A stretch of 64,000 bases of DNA, taken from NCBI RefSeq assembly GCF_024323335.1, contig NC_066580.1:142652188-142716187 (forward strand). The letters run 5' to 3'. Below the pieces are notes generated by a model, which did not search any database, was not told where the DNA came from, and saw only the letters and a list, made by a program, of their open reading frames with translations. Position 1 is the first letter of the stretch; every line of letters starts with the position of its first letter. The DNA comes from Lathyrus oleraceus. Its lineage: Eukaryota; Streptophyta; Magnoliopsida; Fabales; Fabaceae. The translations under genes were made by a program, and so were the position numbers. Positions 23,807-35,741 of this stretch are shown piece after piece.

Positions 23807-26800
23807 TTCATAGAACTAATGGTGGGATGTGAAAATAAGTGTGATAACAAATATAGTATGAACCCAAGGATTATGTCGTTTGACTCAAAAAAGGGGATGA
23901 AATCCGAACCCAAGAGTAAAACTGACATTAACCAATATGTGGATAGTCAAAGCATTCACCACTATATGGTACGGCCGAAAACAAAGAGTAAGTGTTTGGT
24001 TTTATATCACAAAAAACTTTTGGTTCAAAAGTAGACACAAGATGGATCTCAAAGAGATACTGTATTGGAATCCATAGAGGGAATGAAATTTGTACCATAA
24101 AGGGAAACATTCATATTGGCCAAAAACTAAAGAATAAAATGTTTGGTTTGATAGCTAAACAACTCTTGGTACCTGTAGCACCTCAAATTTGCACCTCCCA
24201 TTTGTACATTCATTTCATTTTTAGGTCATTAACATTGCATTCACAGCCTAGTGCATTGCATTTCATCAGTCAAAGCTGGTTAGGAGGATTCATCTGTGCA
24301 AGAGAAGCAAGGCATTCCATGAGATAAAGGCCCTATGGTTGTTCTAGAGAGCTTACATGACACAAGGATCATTTTGATGTAACTTGACCAAGGACTAGAG
24401 GCTCAAAGTCCACAGTGCATGACTAGGTCATCTAAGGCCCATAAAAGTCAACTGCAAGTCAATTGAGGGCTAGGAGATGGAGAAATGGTTTGAGACACTT
24501 CATTCATGTCCCAAAGAGGTTTATTCAACATTTCAAACATCTACCTTGAAGATTTTGAAGCCAGATCAAAAGTTTCCAAAAATGGAAAGTGACCTGTAAT
24601 TTGAAAGTTTCCAAAAATGGCAAGTTTTGGACCAACTTCAACTTGACTTTCCAACATCAAAGAAGCTTCAAATGAATTTTTGTCCAACATGAAAGTTGAA
24701 TATCTTTATCTCCCATTTCCAAAACGTACAAGATCATGAATTTATGATGAATGGTTAAAGAGTTATGATCAAATCATTGCCAAGTGTGCTTGAAACTTCA
24801 AATGGCCATATCTTTTGAACCAAAACTCCAAATTTGGTGGTTCTTTTTGCAAAATGTTTCTCATGTCATGAGGTTTCCAAATCAATCATCACATTGCATT
24901 AATTTCCAACATATGATCATTTGCATATTCAAGTCAACTTTGGAGGGAAACTTGGAAATTTAAAATGGATGCATCATGAGAGCTTTCCACCATTGCCATT
25001 GGGTTTGAAAGTTGATTTTGAGTGAAAACAATGAGCTACATGGCACTGTTCACGTGGAAATAGCCATGCACCCTCCAATTTTCAAGTTTTGGTCATAACA
25101 CCTTATCTTGTTTAATTTGAACTAAGCCATGCCTAATGTTGATTAGTATGTGATTAGTGAAGAGTATATATTCCTAATCATAACAGATTTGCACAGAATT
25201 CTGGATCTAGATCTCACATTCTTCTCTCCCTCCAAATTTTTCTCATAATCATAATTCAAAATTCTTCAACATAACACCTTGTTTTTGTTGAAGATTCGTG
25301 ATTAGAGAGTGGAATTGAGTCTGAATTCATCATTAGTTTGAAGATTTCGTGCCAGATTCATGCATGCTTGAAGCTTGAAGGTGTTGACGGCAACTTAAAA
25401 TTAAGCTAGATCTACACGTTTCTAAGCCTCAAATTCTTCATCAATCATCATAACAAGGATTCTAGAGCAGCTTTGGATCATTTAGAGCTTTGGATCGTGC
25501 AAAACCAGAATCTGCTCTTCAAGAGGTAGGATTTTTGACCTTCACAATTCTCCAATTCATGTGTATATTCTTGTAGATCTCTCTTCACTGATGATTCTGA
25601 GCAAAAAATCAATTGAAATGATGTAGTATTGAGTGAATTATGTGTGATTGAAGTTTTCATGTCAAAAATGTTTGTGATCGATTTGCATGATATAGGATGT
25701 TTTAGCATGATTTGACCATGGATTATTAGTGTACATTGCATGAGGATTCGTTTGGTATATTCATTTCATGTTTCTGGACATTTCTGGAAAAATTTGGAAA
25801 TTCGTGGTTGAACCTTCATCATCTTCATCTTCATCTTCATGAAGAAGATGAAGATCTTCATGCATAGCGTCGGATCTTCATGATTAGCGACGGATTCTGG
25901 ATATTCCACGCTGGCCTAGGGCTACTTCTCCATTGGTCCACGTTCAGGCCTCACTAGCAAAATGATAGGTCCACATTCATTCTGACCGAGTCCACATCAG
26001 CATTGACCAGCCAACGCATTAATGAAACGGTGCGTTTCATGCGTTGGCGCGCTTCACTTTCAAATTTCTATTTGGTTCGATTCCCAGCAAGAGCAGTTTT
26101 TCAAATTGCTTCATATTTTTGGCCTTTCCCTCCACTTTGCCATGCCATGCTTCATTTGATTTTTATTTTTTTCTATCAACTTAGAAAAATCATAATTAAT
26201 TGAAAAATGCATCAAATCATTCCCAATTTTTTGCAAATTGATCCTTGAGATGTCTAGTTTTTAATGATGATGAATTTGGAAGTTGTGCATGGCTGGAATT
26301 TTGTTTGCTCTAGGTTGATTGATCATGTGTGCATGTATGACCTTGCTTTGTTCAAACTATCATGAAATGCTTGTCTTTAATCCAATGGACATGAAATTTT
26401 ACATGATGATTCTAGACATGTTAATGGATGTTTTAGGCTTGATTGTGCATTTTCCCATATGCCATTTCTGTTTTATGGACATGTTTGCATGGTTTGACAA
26501 TTTGTGTCACACATTTGGTTGATCAACTTGTGCAATTTGATTTCCATGCCAAATAACCTCTAATGCTTCTGATTTTTTGAATGATGGATGTTTTGGATAT
26601 GTTGAATGCTCATGAATTTTTCCAGAATCATTTGAATCATTTCTGTTTTGATTGGGAATTTTCATTCTTAATGTTCAAATGTGTGCCTTGAATTGGTCAT
26701 TGACTTCTCTTGCCTATTACATGAACTTGCATGATGATTTTGGTTTGGTCCTTTTTAGGACTTGTTCTTAATTGATTAAATATGATCCATGTTGAATATC

Positions 26801-27687
26801 AAGTTCTATTTGGCTTTTTGATCCACTTTTGACCCTAGGCTTTGACCTAGTGGTTTGGACTTACCATTTGATTGTGAATTTCAGGTTCAAGTATGCATCT
26901 TCATGATTGATGTTGCTCCTTCCTTTGAGCTTGATCATTTGTTATTGTTGGCTAACATTTGTTTGTTTTGTAGGTTGAGGATAACTCATTTGTGTTTTCC
27001 TTATGGCTTATGTGTTGCATATTGGGTTGTCTGTTTGATATTGATTGTTGACTGTTGTCTGGATTTTGTACTGATTGGTTTAGTTGTTTCCACAGGTACT
27101 TAAGTTGCTTTAAGTTCATTTGAACTTTGCTTTGCTTGCTTGTAGTTAGCATACCACTTAGGTATAATTCTTTGATCTTCATGTAGTCTGGAAGACCTGT
27201 CATGTTACTTTGGCAGGCACCTGTCTGAAGCCCTCCTTAAGAGGCAATGTTTGTGGATGTTTAATTTTGTGCTAAGCAGGTAAAGTCCTCTTAAGAGGCA
27301 ATTGGCAGATAAAAGGGATGTGCAATCCATCCCCTGCTATTCAGTTGCGTCATTCACTTTGCTCACACGATGTGTTGATGCATCTTGAATAAAAACCCCA
27401 GATCTTGTTGTGTCGGTCATGTGGAGAAGAGTTCCTTCATTCTGAACTCCCACACTTTCTATTTGATTCAAGCTCTCCCAGGCCAGGGATAAGAGCTATG
27501 AGGCATAACCCTCATCTCCATTTCATCTGCTTCACCCTAACTCTCAATGTTAGGGTTAAGAGCTAAAAACACCCCATTCCAGTTGGCTTGTTTCTACAGC
27601 CTAGCCTTGTATGAGCCACTCGTTTGCATATAGTGTGTGTGATTGCTCTCTTGTGCTTGTGTGTCATATTGTGTTGTTTAGGCTAGC

Positions 27688-27706
27688 TTGCTTCTTGTGC
27701 AAGTTA
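27688..27706 (+). repeat. Single CTTGC-GCAAG hairpin unit in LTR A
   Basis: One copy of the unit GCTTGCTTCTTGTGCAAG. LTR B has six to seven tandem copies at 34255-34480. Confidence 0.7.
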
Positions 27707-27832
27707 GGATAGAGACCTCAACATAGGGATCGTATGCATGACAACTTCTAGGCTCGAGTCGTAGTCTCCCTAGTAGCTTGTTATCTCCCTTGTCTCTAGT
27801 TAGGTTAGAAATTCTTTCCCTGTTTAGGGGAA

Positions 27833-27871
27833 CTACGTCGCCCTGATCCTCATACCAGATGAGGTACGTAG
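27833..27871 (+). other. M2 module, LTR A copy 1
   Basis: Outer helix CTACGT (27833-27838) with ACGTAG (27866-27871). Inner helix CCTCAT (27848-27853) with ATGAGG (27859-27864), loop ACCAG. Confidence 0.85.
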
Positions 27872-27925
27872 GCAGGAGATGAGCTGATCTCTCCGGGCGC
27901 CCTTTTTTCTTTTTCAACCCTTTGT

Positions 27926-28090
27926 GTGTGTTTGGAGTCTGACGTAAGTCCAGCGATTGGCAGTTGGTTTCCTGTTCCTGTGTTTGTTGGTTCGGAGTCT
28001 GATGTAAGTCCAACGATTGGAATTCGGTTTCCATGTTTGCCTGTTTATGGGGAGTCTGACGTAAGTCCAGCGATTGGCAGTCGGTTTCCT
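27926..28090 (+). repeat. Three tandem copies of a 55-70 bp unit in LTR A
   Basis: Each unit contains GTCTGACGTAAGTCCAGCGA, then TTGGCAG and TTTCC. Solo LTR B has the same three-copy array at 34795-34985. The 178-codon minus-strand frame over it only mirrors the repeat. Confidence 0.85.
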
Positions 28091-28120
28091 GTTTGTGTTT
28101 TGTGTGGCGTGCGTTAGCCG

Positions 28121-28168
28121 AGCTACGAGTGCTCTGATTCTTCCTCTGGTTAGAGAAGATACGTATGC
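28121..28168 (+). other. M2 module, LTR A copy 2
   Basis: AGCTACG, then CTCTGATT, then hairpin CTTC / GAAG extended by TCT / AGA with a bulge, then ATACGTATGC. The downstream GGGATGCGACATC is where LTR B inserted. Confidence 0.65.
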
Positions 28169-29099
28169 ATGGGATGCGACATCTGTAGCACCTCAAATTT
28201 GCACCTATCATCATACATACATTTTCATATTAGGTCATAGCATATCATGGTCCATTGCATAGCATTGCATTGCCTCTTTTGCCTCAAGTGCAAGCCAATC
28301 AAGAAATTAGGTCAAACTGATCAGGAGATCAGTCAGTCAAGCAAGCAAGTGTGTTTTTCATTGAGCCAAAGCCTTAGGGTTGGTCCAACAAGTTCACATG
28401 ACTTGGGGGTCCATTTGAAGTATTTTGGTCAAGGGTTGAAGGCTCAGAGGTCATCAGTTTGTGCACAGACAGTCTAAAACCCTAAAAAGTCAACTGTCAG
28501 TCAAAGCAGTGGATGGTGGTCATTCTTGTGGAATTTGGGCACCATGATCAATAATCAAGAGTTCATACAACTTGGGACACCATTTGAAGTCAAGTTCTCA
28601 AGGAATTAGGGTTTGGAATTCATCAGTCAATGCATAATCAGTCAGAAACCCTAAAAGTCAACTATTGGTCAACTGTCCATTTAATCAGTGATTGGATGAT
28701 TGGAATTGGTTTGTGAGAGTTCATTCATGTCCAAATAGTCATCATACATCATGCCAAACACCATCATGGAAGAATTTGAAGCCAGATCATAAATTTCTAA
28801 AAATGGAAACTGGGCCTGTAACTGAAACCTGCCATAAATGGAAAGTCTTGATCCTCAAACTTACATTTTGATACAAGCCTCAAATGAATTTTTGCCCAAC
28901 ATGAAAGTTGAAGATCTTGTTCTCCCATTTCCAAAAAGTCCTAGAACTCTCAATTCCCATGTGTGGTTGGCAAGTTATGATCGAATCGATTTCAGAAAAT
29001 CTTGAACTTCAAAGGGCCATATCTCCCAAACCGTTTGGCCAATTTTGGTGGGGTTTTTTTCTACAAGTCACATTTGATCCCCTCTTTCCAAAAATATAA

Positions 29100-31700
29100 A
29101 TTTCATGAGCCAAAACTTCACCAATCAAAATGGCATATTTTGACTTTTCTCATTTAAATGCAAGTTTGACCAAGAGTTGACTTTTTGATATAAACATTTT
29201 TTCAACATTTGGCCAATTGGAACAGCTCAAAAATATCATTTAGAATGTGTTTGCAAAGTCAAAATATGCAGTACATGAGGCCATTGCTTGGTTGCTTGAA
29301 TTGTAAGAAAAGTACAATCTCACCATACTTGTCCATACCATCCACCATGCCTTGCCTTGTACCTCAAAAGAACAGCAATTATGCAGCATTTTTTCTGTCA
29401 CTATGAACACATTTTGCAGCCATAACCAACAGAAAAGAGGCCATGCCCTAGTGGCTTGAAATGTGGAAATGCAAGTACAATTTTCACCAATTACATCCAC
29501 ATTTTCTTGGCTTTGATTCAGCACCACAAGACAGCAGGATAAAGGCATCATTTTCTGTCATGAGCAGTCACTACTGGCAGCCATCACACAAACCAAATTC
29601 ACTCATACTCAAAAACGATTTTGGGGCCATTTTGCAAACAAGAGAAAAAAACAGTAGATGATATCAAACACATTTTTCTGTCATGGAGAACACTGCTAGC
29701 AGTTATCCAACAGCAAAAGTATAGATTCTCTCATTTGGCGTTTGAAGAATTACAATTTCTGTCTTGAACAATAGGCAACTTCTCAACAGCAGGCCTTTAT
29801 CATGATTTTTCTGTCAAACCAATCTTAAGGGCAGACACACAAACCACATGTTTTGACAGCAAAAATATGGAACTTCATCCATTAACATCATCCCACTTGC
29901 ATTGCTAAAAACCTGTCAAAACTCCAAACCACATTAGCAACTTCTAACAGCAGGTTCTATGCTGCATTTTCTGTCATTAAAAAAATCTCATTAACAGCCA
30001 CCACATCAAAAACCAGTAGAACTTCATGGATGCACACTCACTCCAAAACCTCACCTGGCCATTTTGCTTTGCATTTCAAAAACCCTTGCCCCACCACAAA
30101 ACAAACAGAAATTTCTGAACCTAGATGTTCTGTCATGAGCAACCAACATAACAGCTGACCAACCATTTCACTGAGGCAAAGGATTGATTTTCTTGGCATG
30201 CTGTCCAGGAAACTTCAAAGGACAAAAACCTTGTTCTGATTGATACCTTGTTCCCTCACCTTTTTCTGTCATGCTACACACTAATTGCAAACACAATCAA
30301 ACACATTTTTTGGCATACAATCTTTCACTCATCCTAACTCACCCTTGCTATTGGCAGATTTGAAGAAAAAACTGTCAAAGCTAAAGACCACAAAGCAACT
30401 GATAAGAGGGCCTGGTTCAGGAATTTTTCTGTCATTTGGAACACAAAGATTGCAGTCATAAACCAACATAACAAAAACCAAACATTCTCTCAAACTGCAT
30501 CTTGAGGGCATGTGTAATTTTCTGTCAAAACTCAAAAGAGGAAACATTGCACAATACCAAAACAGTAGGACTTTTCATCCTTTTTCTGTCATTTGAAACA
30601 CATGACCAACCATTTTTTGACTCATGCTAAAGACCTTGCTTTTGGCACACTTGCAAAGGCTGTCCAAAAAGCAACATCCAACAGCACAGGATTTTCTGTC
30701 CAAGCTCACAAGTAACCTGAGCCTGGCTTGGCAACATTTCCACCCTTTCCCTGTCATAAACCAGCAGCAGCCCCTAAACCACACTGCATGGCTCACTCCC
30801 TCAAACATGACCTGACTATTTGCCTTGCATTATCAAAAAAAGCTGCCACAACTCCAACAGCAGGAAATTTTCTGTCCAAGCTCAAGAAGAACAAAGTTGC
30901 CTTGCTCAACACAATGTTGCTTCACCATTTTCCTGTCATGTGAGAACCCTGCCTTGCTTCTTCAAATCCTGCTACTAGCATAACAAACAAACTAAAACCA
31001 AACACAAGAGAACAAAACAGCCACAAGCCAACATAACCAACTTCATACACTCTCTCAAACCATCTTGCTGCTTTTTGGCTATTTCTCTCATCTGTCTAAA
31101 CTTCCAATAGTCCAACCTTGCCTTGCTTGATAACAGGACTGCACTCACCCTTGCTATTTGCATCTCACTCCTTCTGTCCAAAACTTCCAATAACCCACCC
31201 TGCCTTGCCAACCAACATGACATAGCAGACCAACAGACCTCATACATTCAAACAAAAATCTCACTTGCATTTTCTGTCCAAAAGCTATCCAAACACACAA
31301 TGAACCTGACCTGGCCTGGCTTGAGATAGTCATCAAACACATAACAAAAACACACTAGCATCATCAAATCAACAAGAATTGCATTGATTCACTCATTCCA
31401 AAAATCACACCTTGCTACTTGCATTTCAATTTCTCCTGTCCCAAAACAAAAAGCACTAAAATCCTGCCTTGGCAACCATAGCATTTTGTTCATCTCAATT
31501 TCTCATCATTGCCAAACAGCAGCCAACCCTCATAACAAAAGCCTTGGCTCTCATTCACTCAAAACCTCACTTTGCTTGCCTCTTCAAACAATCAGTCAAA
31601 CTTCCAAAACCTGAGCCTGGCCATGATTTTTTCTACATCCAAGCAACATGTTGAACCTCTTTTGAACTCCTTTCTTCAACTGTAAGAGCCCCTTGCCTGA
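29100..31700 (+). repeat. Degenerate, G-poor periodic stretch in LTR B
   Basis: About 2.6 kb absent from LTR A. The core TTTTCTGTCAT (or TTTTCTGTCC / CAAA) returns at irregular intervals of roughly 60-170 bp (for example near 29550, 29670, 29970, 30260, 30425, 30585, 30695, 30870). Recurring companions are AACACA, CCAACAGCA and CCTTGCTTGGC. The plus strand is strikingly poor in G, with C outnumbering G about 3 to 1 in lines I counted. Confidence 0.7.
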
Positions 31701-34254
31701 CTGCTACAAGGGACATCTTCCATGACAGTCCAGGTGTGAAGCCATTTCAAACCTTTCCAAGCCAAGGTATCTTCACTATTCTTCATTGTGAGCACAAGGG
31801 AGCATCTGTTTCACATCAAAACCAACAAACCACATCTGTACCGCGACTGCTCATCAAATTTGGTCAGGATTCGACCTCCTTATTTTGTTAAGCTATTACA
31901 TGTTTTAGTTAGGTCTTCTCATGCTGAGCTTAACAATGTTTGTGTTTTTAAAAATGGTTGAGTAATGATCGAGTTATGTTGAAATGAAGATGGATGGTTC
32001 AAACTTATTTTGTTTGTTTCTTATTGTCCAGTTTGCTTTAGTGAAAAACATAGTTGGATTCATATTGCTTGTTGTTTGCTGATCATTTTGGTATATGCAA
32101 TTGCTTTTTTTTGGAGAAAAATTGGTTGGGTCGAATTTGAGAGGGATGAATGTTGTTTCCTGTAGCAGAAACCCTAGCCTTCCAATGCATTTTCCAGGAT
32201 TTTCCTTTGTCTCACGTGTTACTGTACCCGCGCCCCAGAGCCAATCAAATCATTTCATTTTACTGGCCAAAACGCATCGTTTAAGTTAGTGAACCATGGA
32301 ATTACATTTATGCCATTCTTGTTTCATCATTTCATCTTATTTCTTCAATTATTTCATCAAATTTCCAAAATTCATAACTTGCTCATTTTTGATCCAAATT
32401 CAATGGGATTTTTTGTGTTGTGTTCATCATGATCTCTACTTTTTTATCATTATTTTTCCAGAATTTTTGGATGGGTGGTTTTTAAATGGCCTTAGGGTTT
32501 GTGACATGTGACCAAATTTTGTACACCTTGCCAAATCAATTGTGAAATGATGAGAATGTATCCAATGGCTCCCAAATGTTTTGTGCTTAAACTAGACACA
32601 TTCATGGTGATTTTGGTGTAGAGTTTGTGAATTTATCATTTGTGGTTTGTGAGTTATGATTTTTTGAATTAGGGTGTGACAATTTGTGTCACACCATTGA
32701 TGTCCAACTTCATGATTTTCATTACCATGCTTCCTTACATCCAAATGACCCCAAATTTTGCAGGAACCTACTCTTGTATGTCTAGTTGACTTGTGAATTT
32801 TCTTGGATTTAATTGAACTATTTTCCATTTGTTTGAGATTTTTTCTTCCCTGCCTAGTCAAATGTTGACCTTGTGTGACACATGTTCCCATTTCATTTGT
32901 GAAATTCTCATACTTTACTAGATGGACATGAAATTTTGCATGAGATGACTAGACATCCTCATCTTTGCCACGGCTTTAGTCCCATTCATTTATCATACAC
33001 CATCTTTGACTTATGATTTTTCTAAGTTGATGCATGTTTGGTTGACTTCTATGAGCATGTTCAAAATTGCTTTGACTTTCTGATTTTCATTGACTGCCTT
33101 CCACTTGTCCAAATGGGATGAAATTTGACATGCTTACCATGCTATGTGTTAGGTTTGATCATGATTTATTTGGTGATTTTTGGAAAATGTTTAGATTGCT
33201 TTTGATGCAAGTCTTGTTGTTGACTTCTATGAGCTTCTGTTTGCCATGTTTTGACCTAAATGGTTCATGAAATGATGATAGTGATTGATATGGATGTGAA
33301 TCCAATTGGTTGTGTTTCCTAGTGTTTTGAACATGATTTTGGATACTTGACCCTTGCTGTTTGGACTTTCTCATTCACTTTTGACCCTAGGCTTGCCCTA
33401 GTGGTCCTGCTACTCACCTTTGAGTTTGTGTTTTCAGGTTGACCATCAAATGGCCATTAAGACCAATTCTTTTGACTGAGCTTACTCAAGTATCATTACC
33501 TAACCTCTTTGTTTTGTAGGTGGCTTGGCTCACATGCCCTAAGCCTTGTGCCTTGCACATCCATGTGCCTCTAATTGACTGTTGGCCTCTGTTTCCTTTT
33601 ACTTTGTTTGAAGTTGTATACTAACATCTGCTTGACTGTTTCAGGTGCTTTAGTTGCTTAGTTCCTTGTGAACTTTTTGCTTTGCTTTGCTTGTATAAGC
33701 AATTTGCATTGAGGTATGTCTCTTTGTCTTCATGTAGTCTGGAAGACCTGGCCTGTTACTTGGCCAGGCAACTGTCTGAAGTCCTCCTTAAGAGGCAATG
33801 TTTGTGATTGTTTACTTTTGTCCTTGCCTAGAGTCAAAGTCCTCCTAAGTGAAGAGGCAATTGGTGGAAGGTAGGGATATGCAATCTATCCCCCACTATT
33901 CAGTGTGTCATCTGCTTTGCTCACACCACTGTGTTGATGCATTGCAGATACAAACCCAAGATCTTGTGCAATTGCACAGTTGAGTCAGTTTCAAATGTGT
34001 AGAAGGGTTCCCACTTTCTGAACCCACACATTCTTGTCTTGAGCTCTCCCAGGCCAGGGATAAGAGCTGTGAGGTCTCATCCTCACTTCATCCTTTCATC
34101 TGCTTCGCCTTAGCCCCTCAATGGCAAGGTTAAGAGCACATTCACCCCATTCCAGAGGTTTGTTTGTTGAGGTTGATATGACCCCTCGACTAAAACCTAA
34201 CCCTTGTTTGAGCCACTTGCTTGTGTATAGTGTGTGCTATCTGTGCTTGTAGGA

Positions 34255-34480
34255 TTGTTTGACTTGCTTCCTGTGCAAGTTAGGATTGTTTGACTTGCTT
34301 CCTGTGCAAGTTAGGTTTGTTTGACTTGCTTCCTGTGCAAGCTAGGGTTAGTTTAGACTTGCTTCCTGTGCAAGTTAGGTTTTGCTTGGCTTGCTTCCTG
34401 TGCAAGTTAAGTGTGTGTGTGGCTTGCTTCCTGTGCAAGTCATGACTAGGATAGGCTGGCTCCCTGTGCCATTTAGCTAG
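34255..34480 (+). repeat. Tandem array of about 32-bp hairpin units in LTR B
   Basis: Six clear copies of TTGACTTGCTTCCTGTGCAA followed by GTTAGG, plus a degenerate seventh (GGCTGGCTCCCTGTGCCA). Each unit can fold as CTTGC / GCAAG. Confidence 0.88.
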
Positions 34481-34596
34481 AAACCTTAACTTAGGGATGA
34501 TTTGCATGATAACATCTAGGCTCGAGTCGTAGTCTCCCTAGTTGTGTCTCCCTCTGTTATCTGGTTAGGCTAGTCCTTTGTCCCTGCGTAGGGGAA

Positions 34597-34635
34597 CTAC
34601 ATCGCCCTGATCTTCATACCAGATGAAGTATGTAG
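34597..34635 (+). other. M2 module, LTR B copy 1
   Basis: Outer helix CTACAT (34597-34602) with ATGTAG (34630-34635). Inner helix CTTCAT (34612-34617) with ATGAAG (34623-34628), loop ACCAG. Relative to A copy 1, one pair in each helix changed on both sides. Confidence 0.85.
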
Positions 34636-34794
34636 GCAGGAGATTGAGCTGATCTCTCCTTTGTGTGTGTTGTTTGACAGTTGCTAGGCTCGAGTGCCTG
34701 ACTCCTTAGCAATTTGTTGTCCGTTTGTTTGCGTGTGTGCTTGACAGTTATAGGCTGAGTCCCCGACTCCCTATTAACTTGTCGTGTTGTTGTG

Positions 34795-34985
34795 TGCTTG
34801 GAAGCTGATGTAAGTCCATCGAGTGGCATTTGGGTTCCAGTGTGCGTGTGTTTGGTTCGGATGCTGATGTAAGTCCAGTGATTGGCATTTGGGCTCCATG
34901 TTTGCCTCTTTGTGTGTGTTTAGGTTCGGATGCTGACATAAGTCCAGTGATTGGCAGTCGGGCTCCACGTTTGCCTGTGTTTTGT
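34795..34985 (+). repeat. Three tandem copies of a 55-70 bp unit in LTR B
   Basis: Units with GCTGATGTAAGTCCAGTGAT and TTGGCA(T/G)T. Homologous to 27926-28090 in LTR A, with the same copy number. Confidence 0.85.
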
Positions 34986-35009
34986 CTGTTTGTGTGCGTG
35001 TCAGCCGAG

Positions 35010-35051
35010 CTACGAATGCTCTGATTCTTCTCTCGTCCGAGAAGATACGTA
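35010..35051 (+). other. M2 module, LTR B copy 2
   Basis: CTACG, CTCTGATT, then perfect inner helix CTTCTC (35027-35032) with GAGAAG (35039-35044), then ATACGTATGC. Confidence 0.75.
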
Positions 35052-35101
35052 TGCATAGGATGCGATATCCTAGCGAGCATGTGTCGTTTCCCCAGTCCGA
35101 A

Positions 35102-35141
35102 CTACTTCGACTCTGATGTCTATGCCTGATAGACTAAGTAG
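35102..35141 (+). other. M2 module, LTR B copy 3
   Basis: Outer helix CTACTT (35102-35107) with AAGTAG (35136-35141). Inner helix GTCTAT (35118-35123) with ATAGAC (35129-35134), loop GCCTG. A small hairpin GGATG / CATCC with a CGA loop follows. Confidence 0.85.
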
Positions 35142-35262
35142 GCCCAGGATGCGACATCCTGCCGAGTCAGTTTCAGTCAGTTTCTTTTGTCTCTTTCAGC
35201 CAGTATGTGTGAGTATTTGAACAGTGTTTAGCAACCATTTTCCTTTCTATTGTGCGTGGATC

Positions 35263-35278
35263 CCGTAGAGTACTACGG
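35263..35278 (+). other. M1 hairpin (LTR B)
   Basis: CCGTAG, loop AGTA, CTACGG. In LTR A the fifth pair is C-G instead of A-T. Confidence 0.85.
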
Positions 35279-35281
35279 ATG

Positions 35282-35464
35282 CGTAGGGGTGCTAATACCT
35301 TCCCTTCGCATAACCGACTCCCGAACCCATACTCTTTGGTCGCGAGACCATGTTCTTTCCCAGGTTTACTCTGAGCGTTTCCTTTCCCTCTTTTGGGATA
35401 AATAACGCACGGTGGCGGCTCTGTTGTTCTTTCTTTTCCCGCCGGTTTTTCGCGCGATGCGACA
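35282..35464 (+). promoter_or_regulatory. Conserved U5 block and M3 hairpin (LTR B)
   Basis: GGGGTGCTAATACCTTCCCT, then CGCATAACCGACTCCCGAAC. Hairpin M3 follows: GGTC, loop GCGA, GACC at 35338-35349, a GNRA-type tetraloop. Then CCTCTTTTGGGATAAATAA and the LTR end. The same order is seen in LTR A (35684-35865). Confidence 0.8.
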
Positions 35465-35500
35465 ACATCCTAGCGAGCACGTTCCGCTTTCCCCCCCGAA

Positions 35501-35540
35501 CTACGTCGACTCTGATGTCTGTGTCTGACAGACTACGTAG
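35501..35540 (+). other. M2 module, LTR A copy 3
   Basis: Outer helix CTACGT (35501-35506) with ACGTAG (35535-35540). Inner helix GTCTGT (35517-35522) with ACAGAC (35528-35533), loop GTCTG. Confidence 0.85.
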
Positions 35541-35665
35541 GCCCAGGATGCGATATCCTACCGAGTCCCCTTCTTCCGTCTTTTCTGTGTTTCCTTCCAG
35601 CGTGTGTGTAGTGTTTTGAGCAGTTTCTTTAGCAACCTTTCTTCTATTCTTTTTTAGCATGGATC

Positions 35666-35681
35666 CCGTCGAGTACGACGG
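35666..35681 (+). other. M1 hairpin (LTR A)
   Basis: CCGTCG, loop AGTA, CGACGG. Confidence 0.85.
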
Positions 35682-35741
35682 ATGCGTAGGGGTGCTAATA
35701 CCTTCCCTTCGCATAACCGACTCCCGATCCCATCGATTTCT

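Larger units (their letters stand above)
28184..35464 (+). mobile_element. Solo LTR B (Ogre/Tat-like) nested in LTR A
   Basis: A 7.28 kb LTR from TGTAGCACCTCAAATTTGC to GCGATGCGACA with a perfect duplication ACATC on both sides (28179-28183 and 35465-35469). Removing B and one copy restores the reading GATGCGACATCCTAGCGAG that B itself carries near 35060. It matches A at both ends, but its middle is longer by about 2.9 kb, mostly the degenerate stretch at 29100-31700. No coding interior is present. Confidence 0.88.

Noticed and set aside
27678..28214. 178-codon open frame on the minus strand with repeated QSLDLRQTP
   Set aside because: It lies wholly in the antisense of the LTR A three-copy repeat; the protein repeat only mirrors the DNA repeat, and the homologous LTR B frame is broken up differently.
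30329..31342. Several overlapping frames of 60-90 codons on both strands
   Set aside because: They fall in the degenerate G-poor repeat of LTR B, whose skew removes stop codons by chance.
35292..35714. 140-codon minus-strand frame, and its plus-strand partner at 35350-35619
   Set aside because: Covers the junction of LTR B and LTR A U5 regions, so it is made by a nested insertion and cannot be an old gene.
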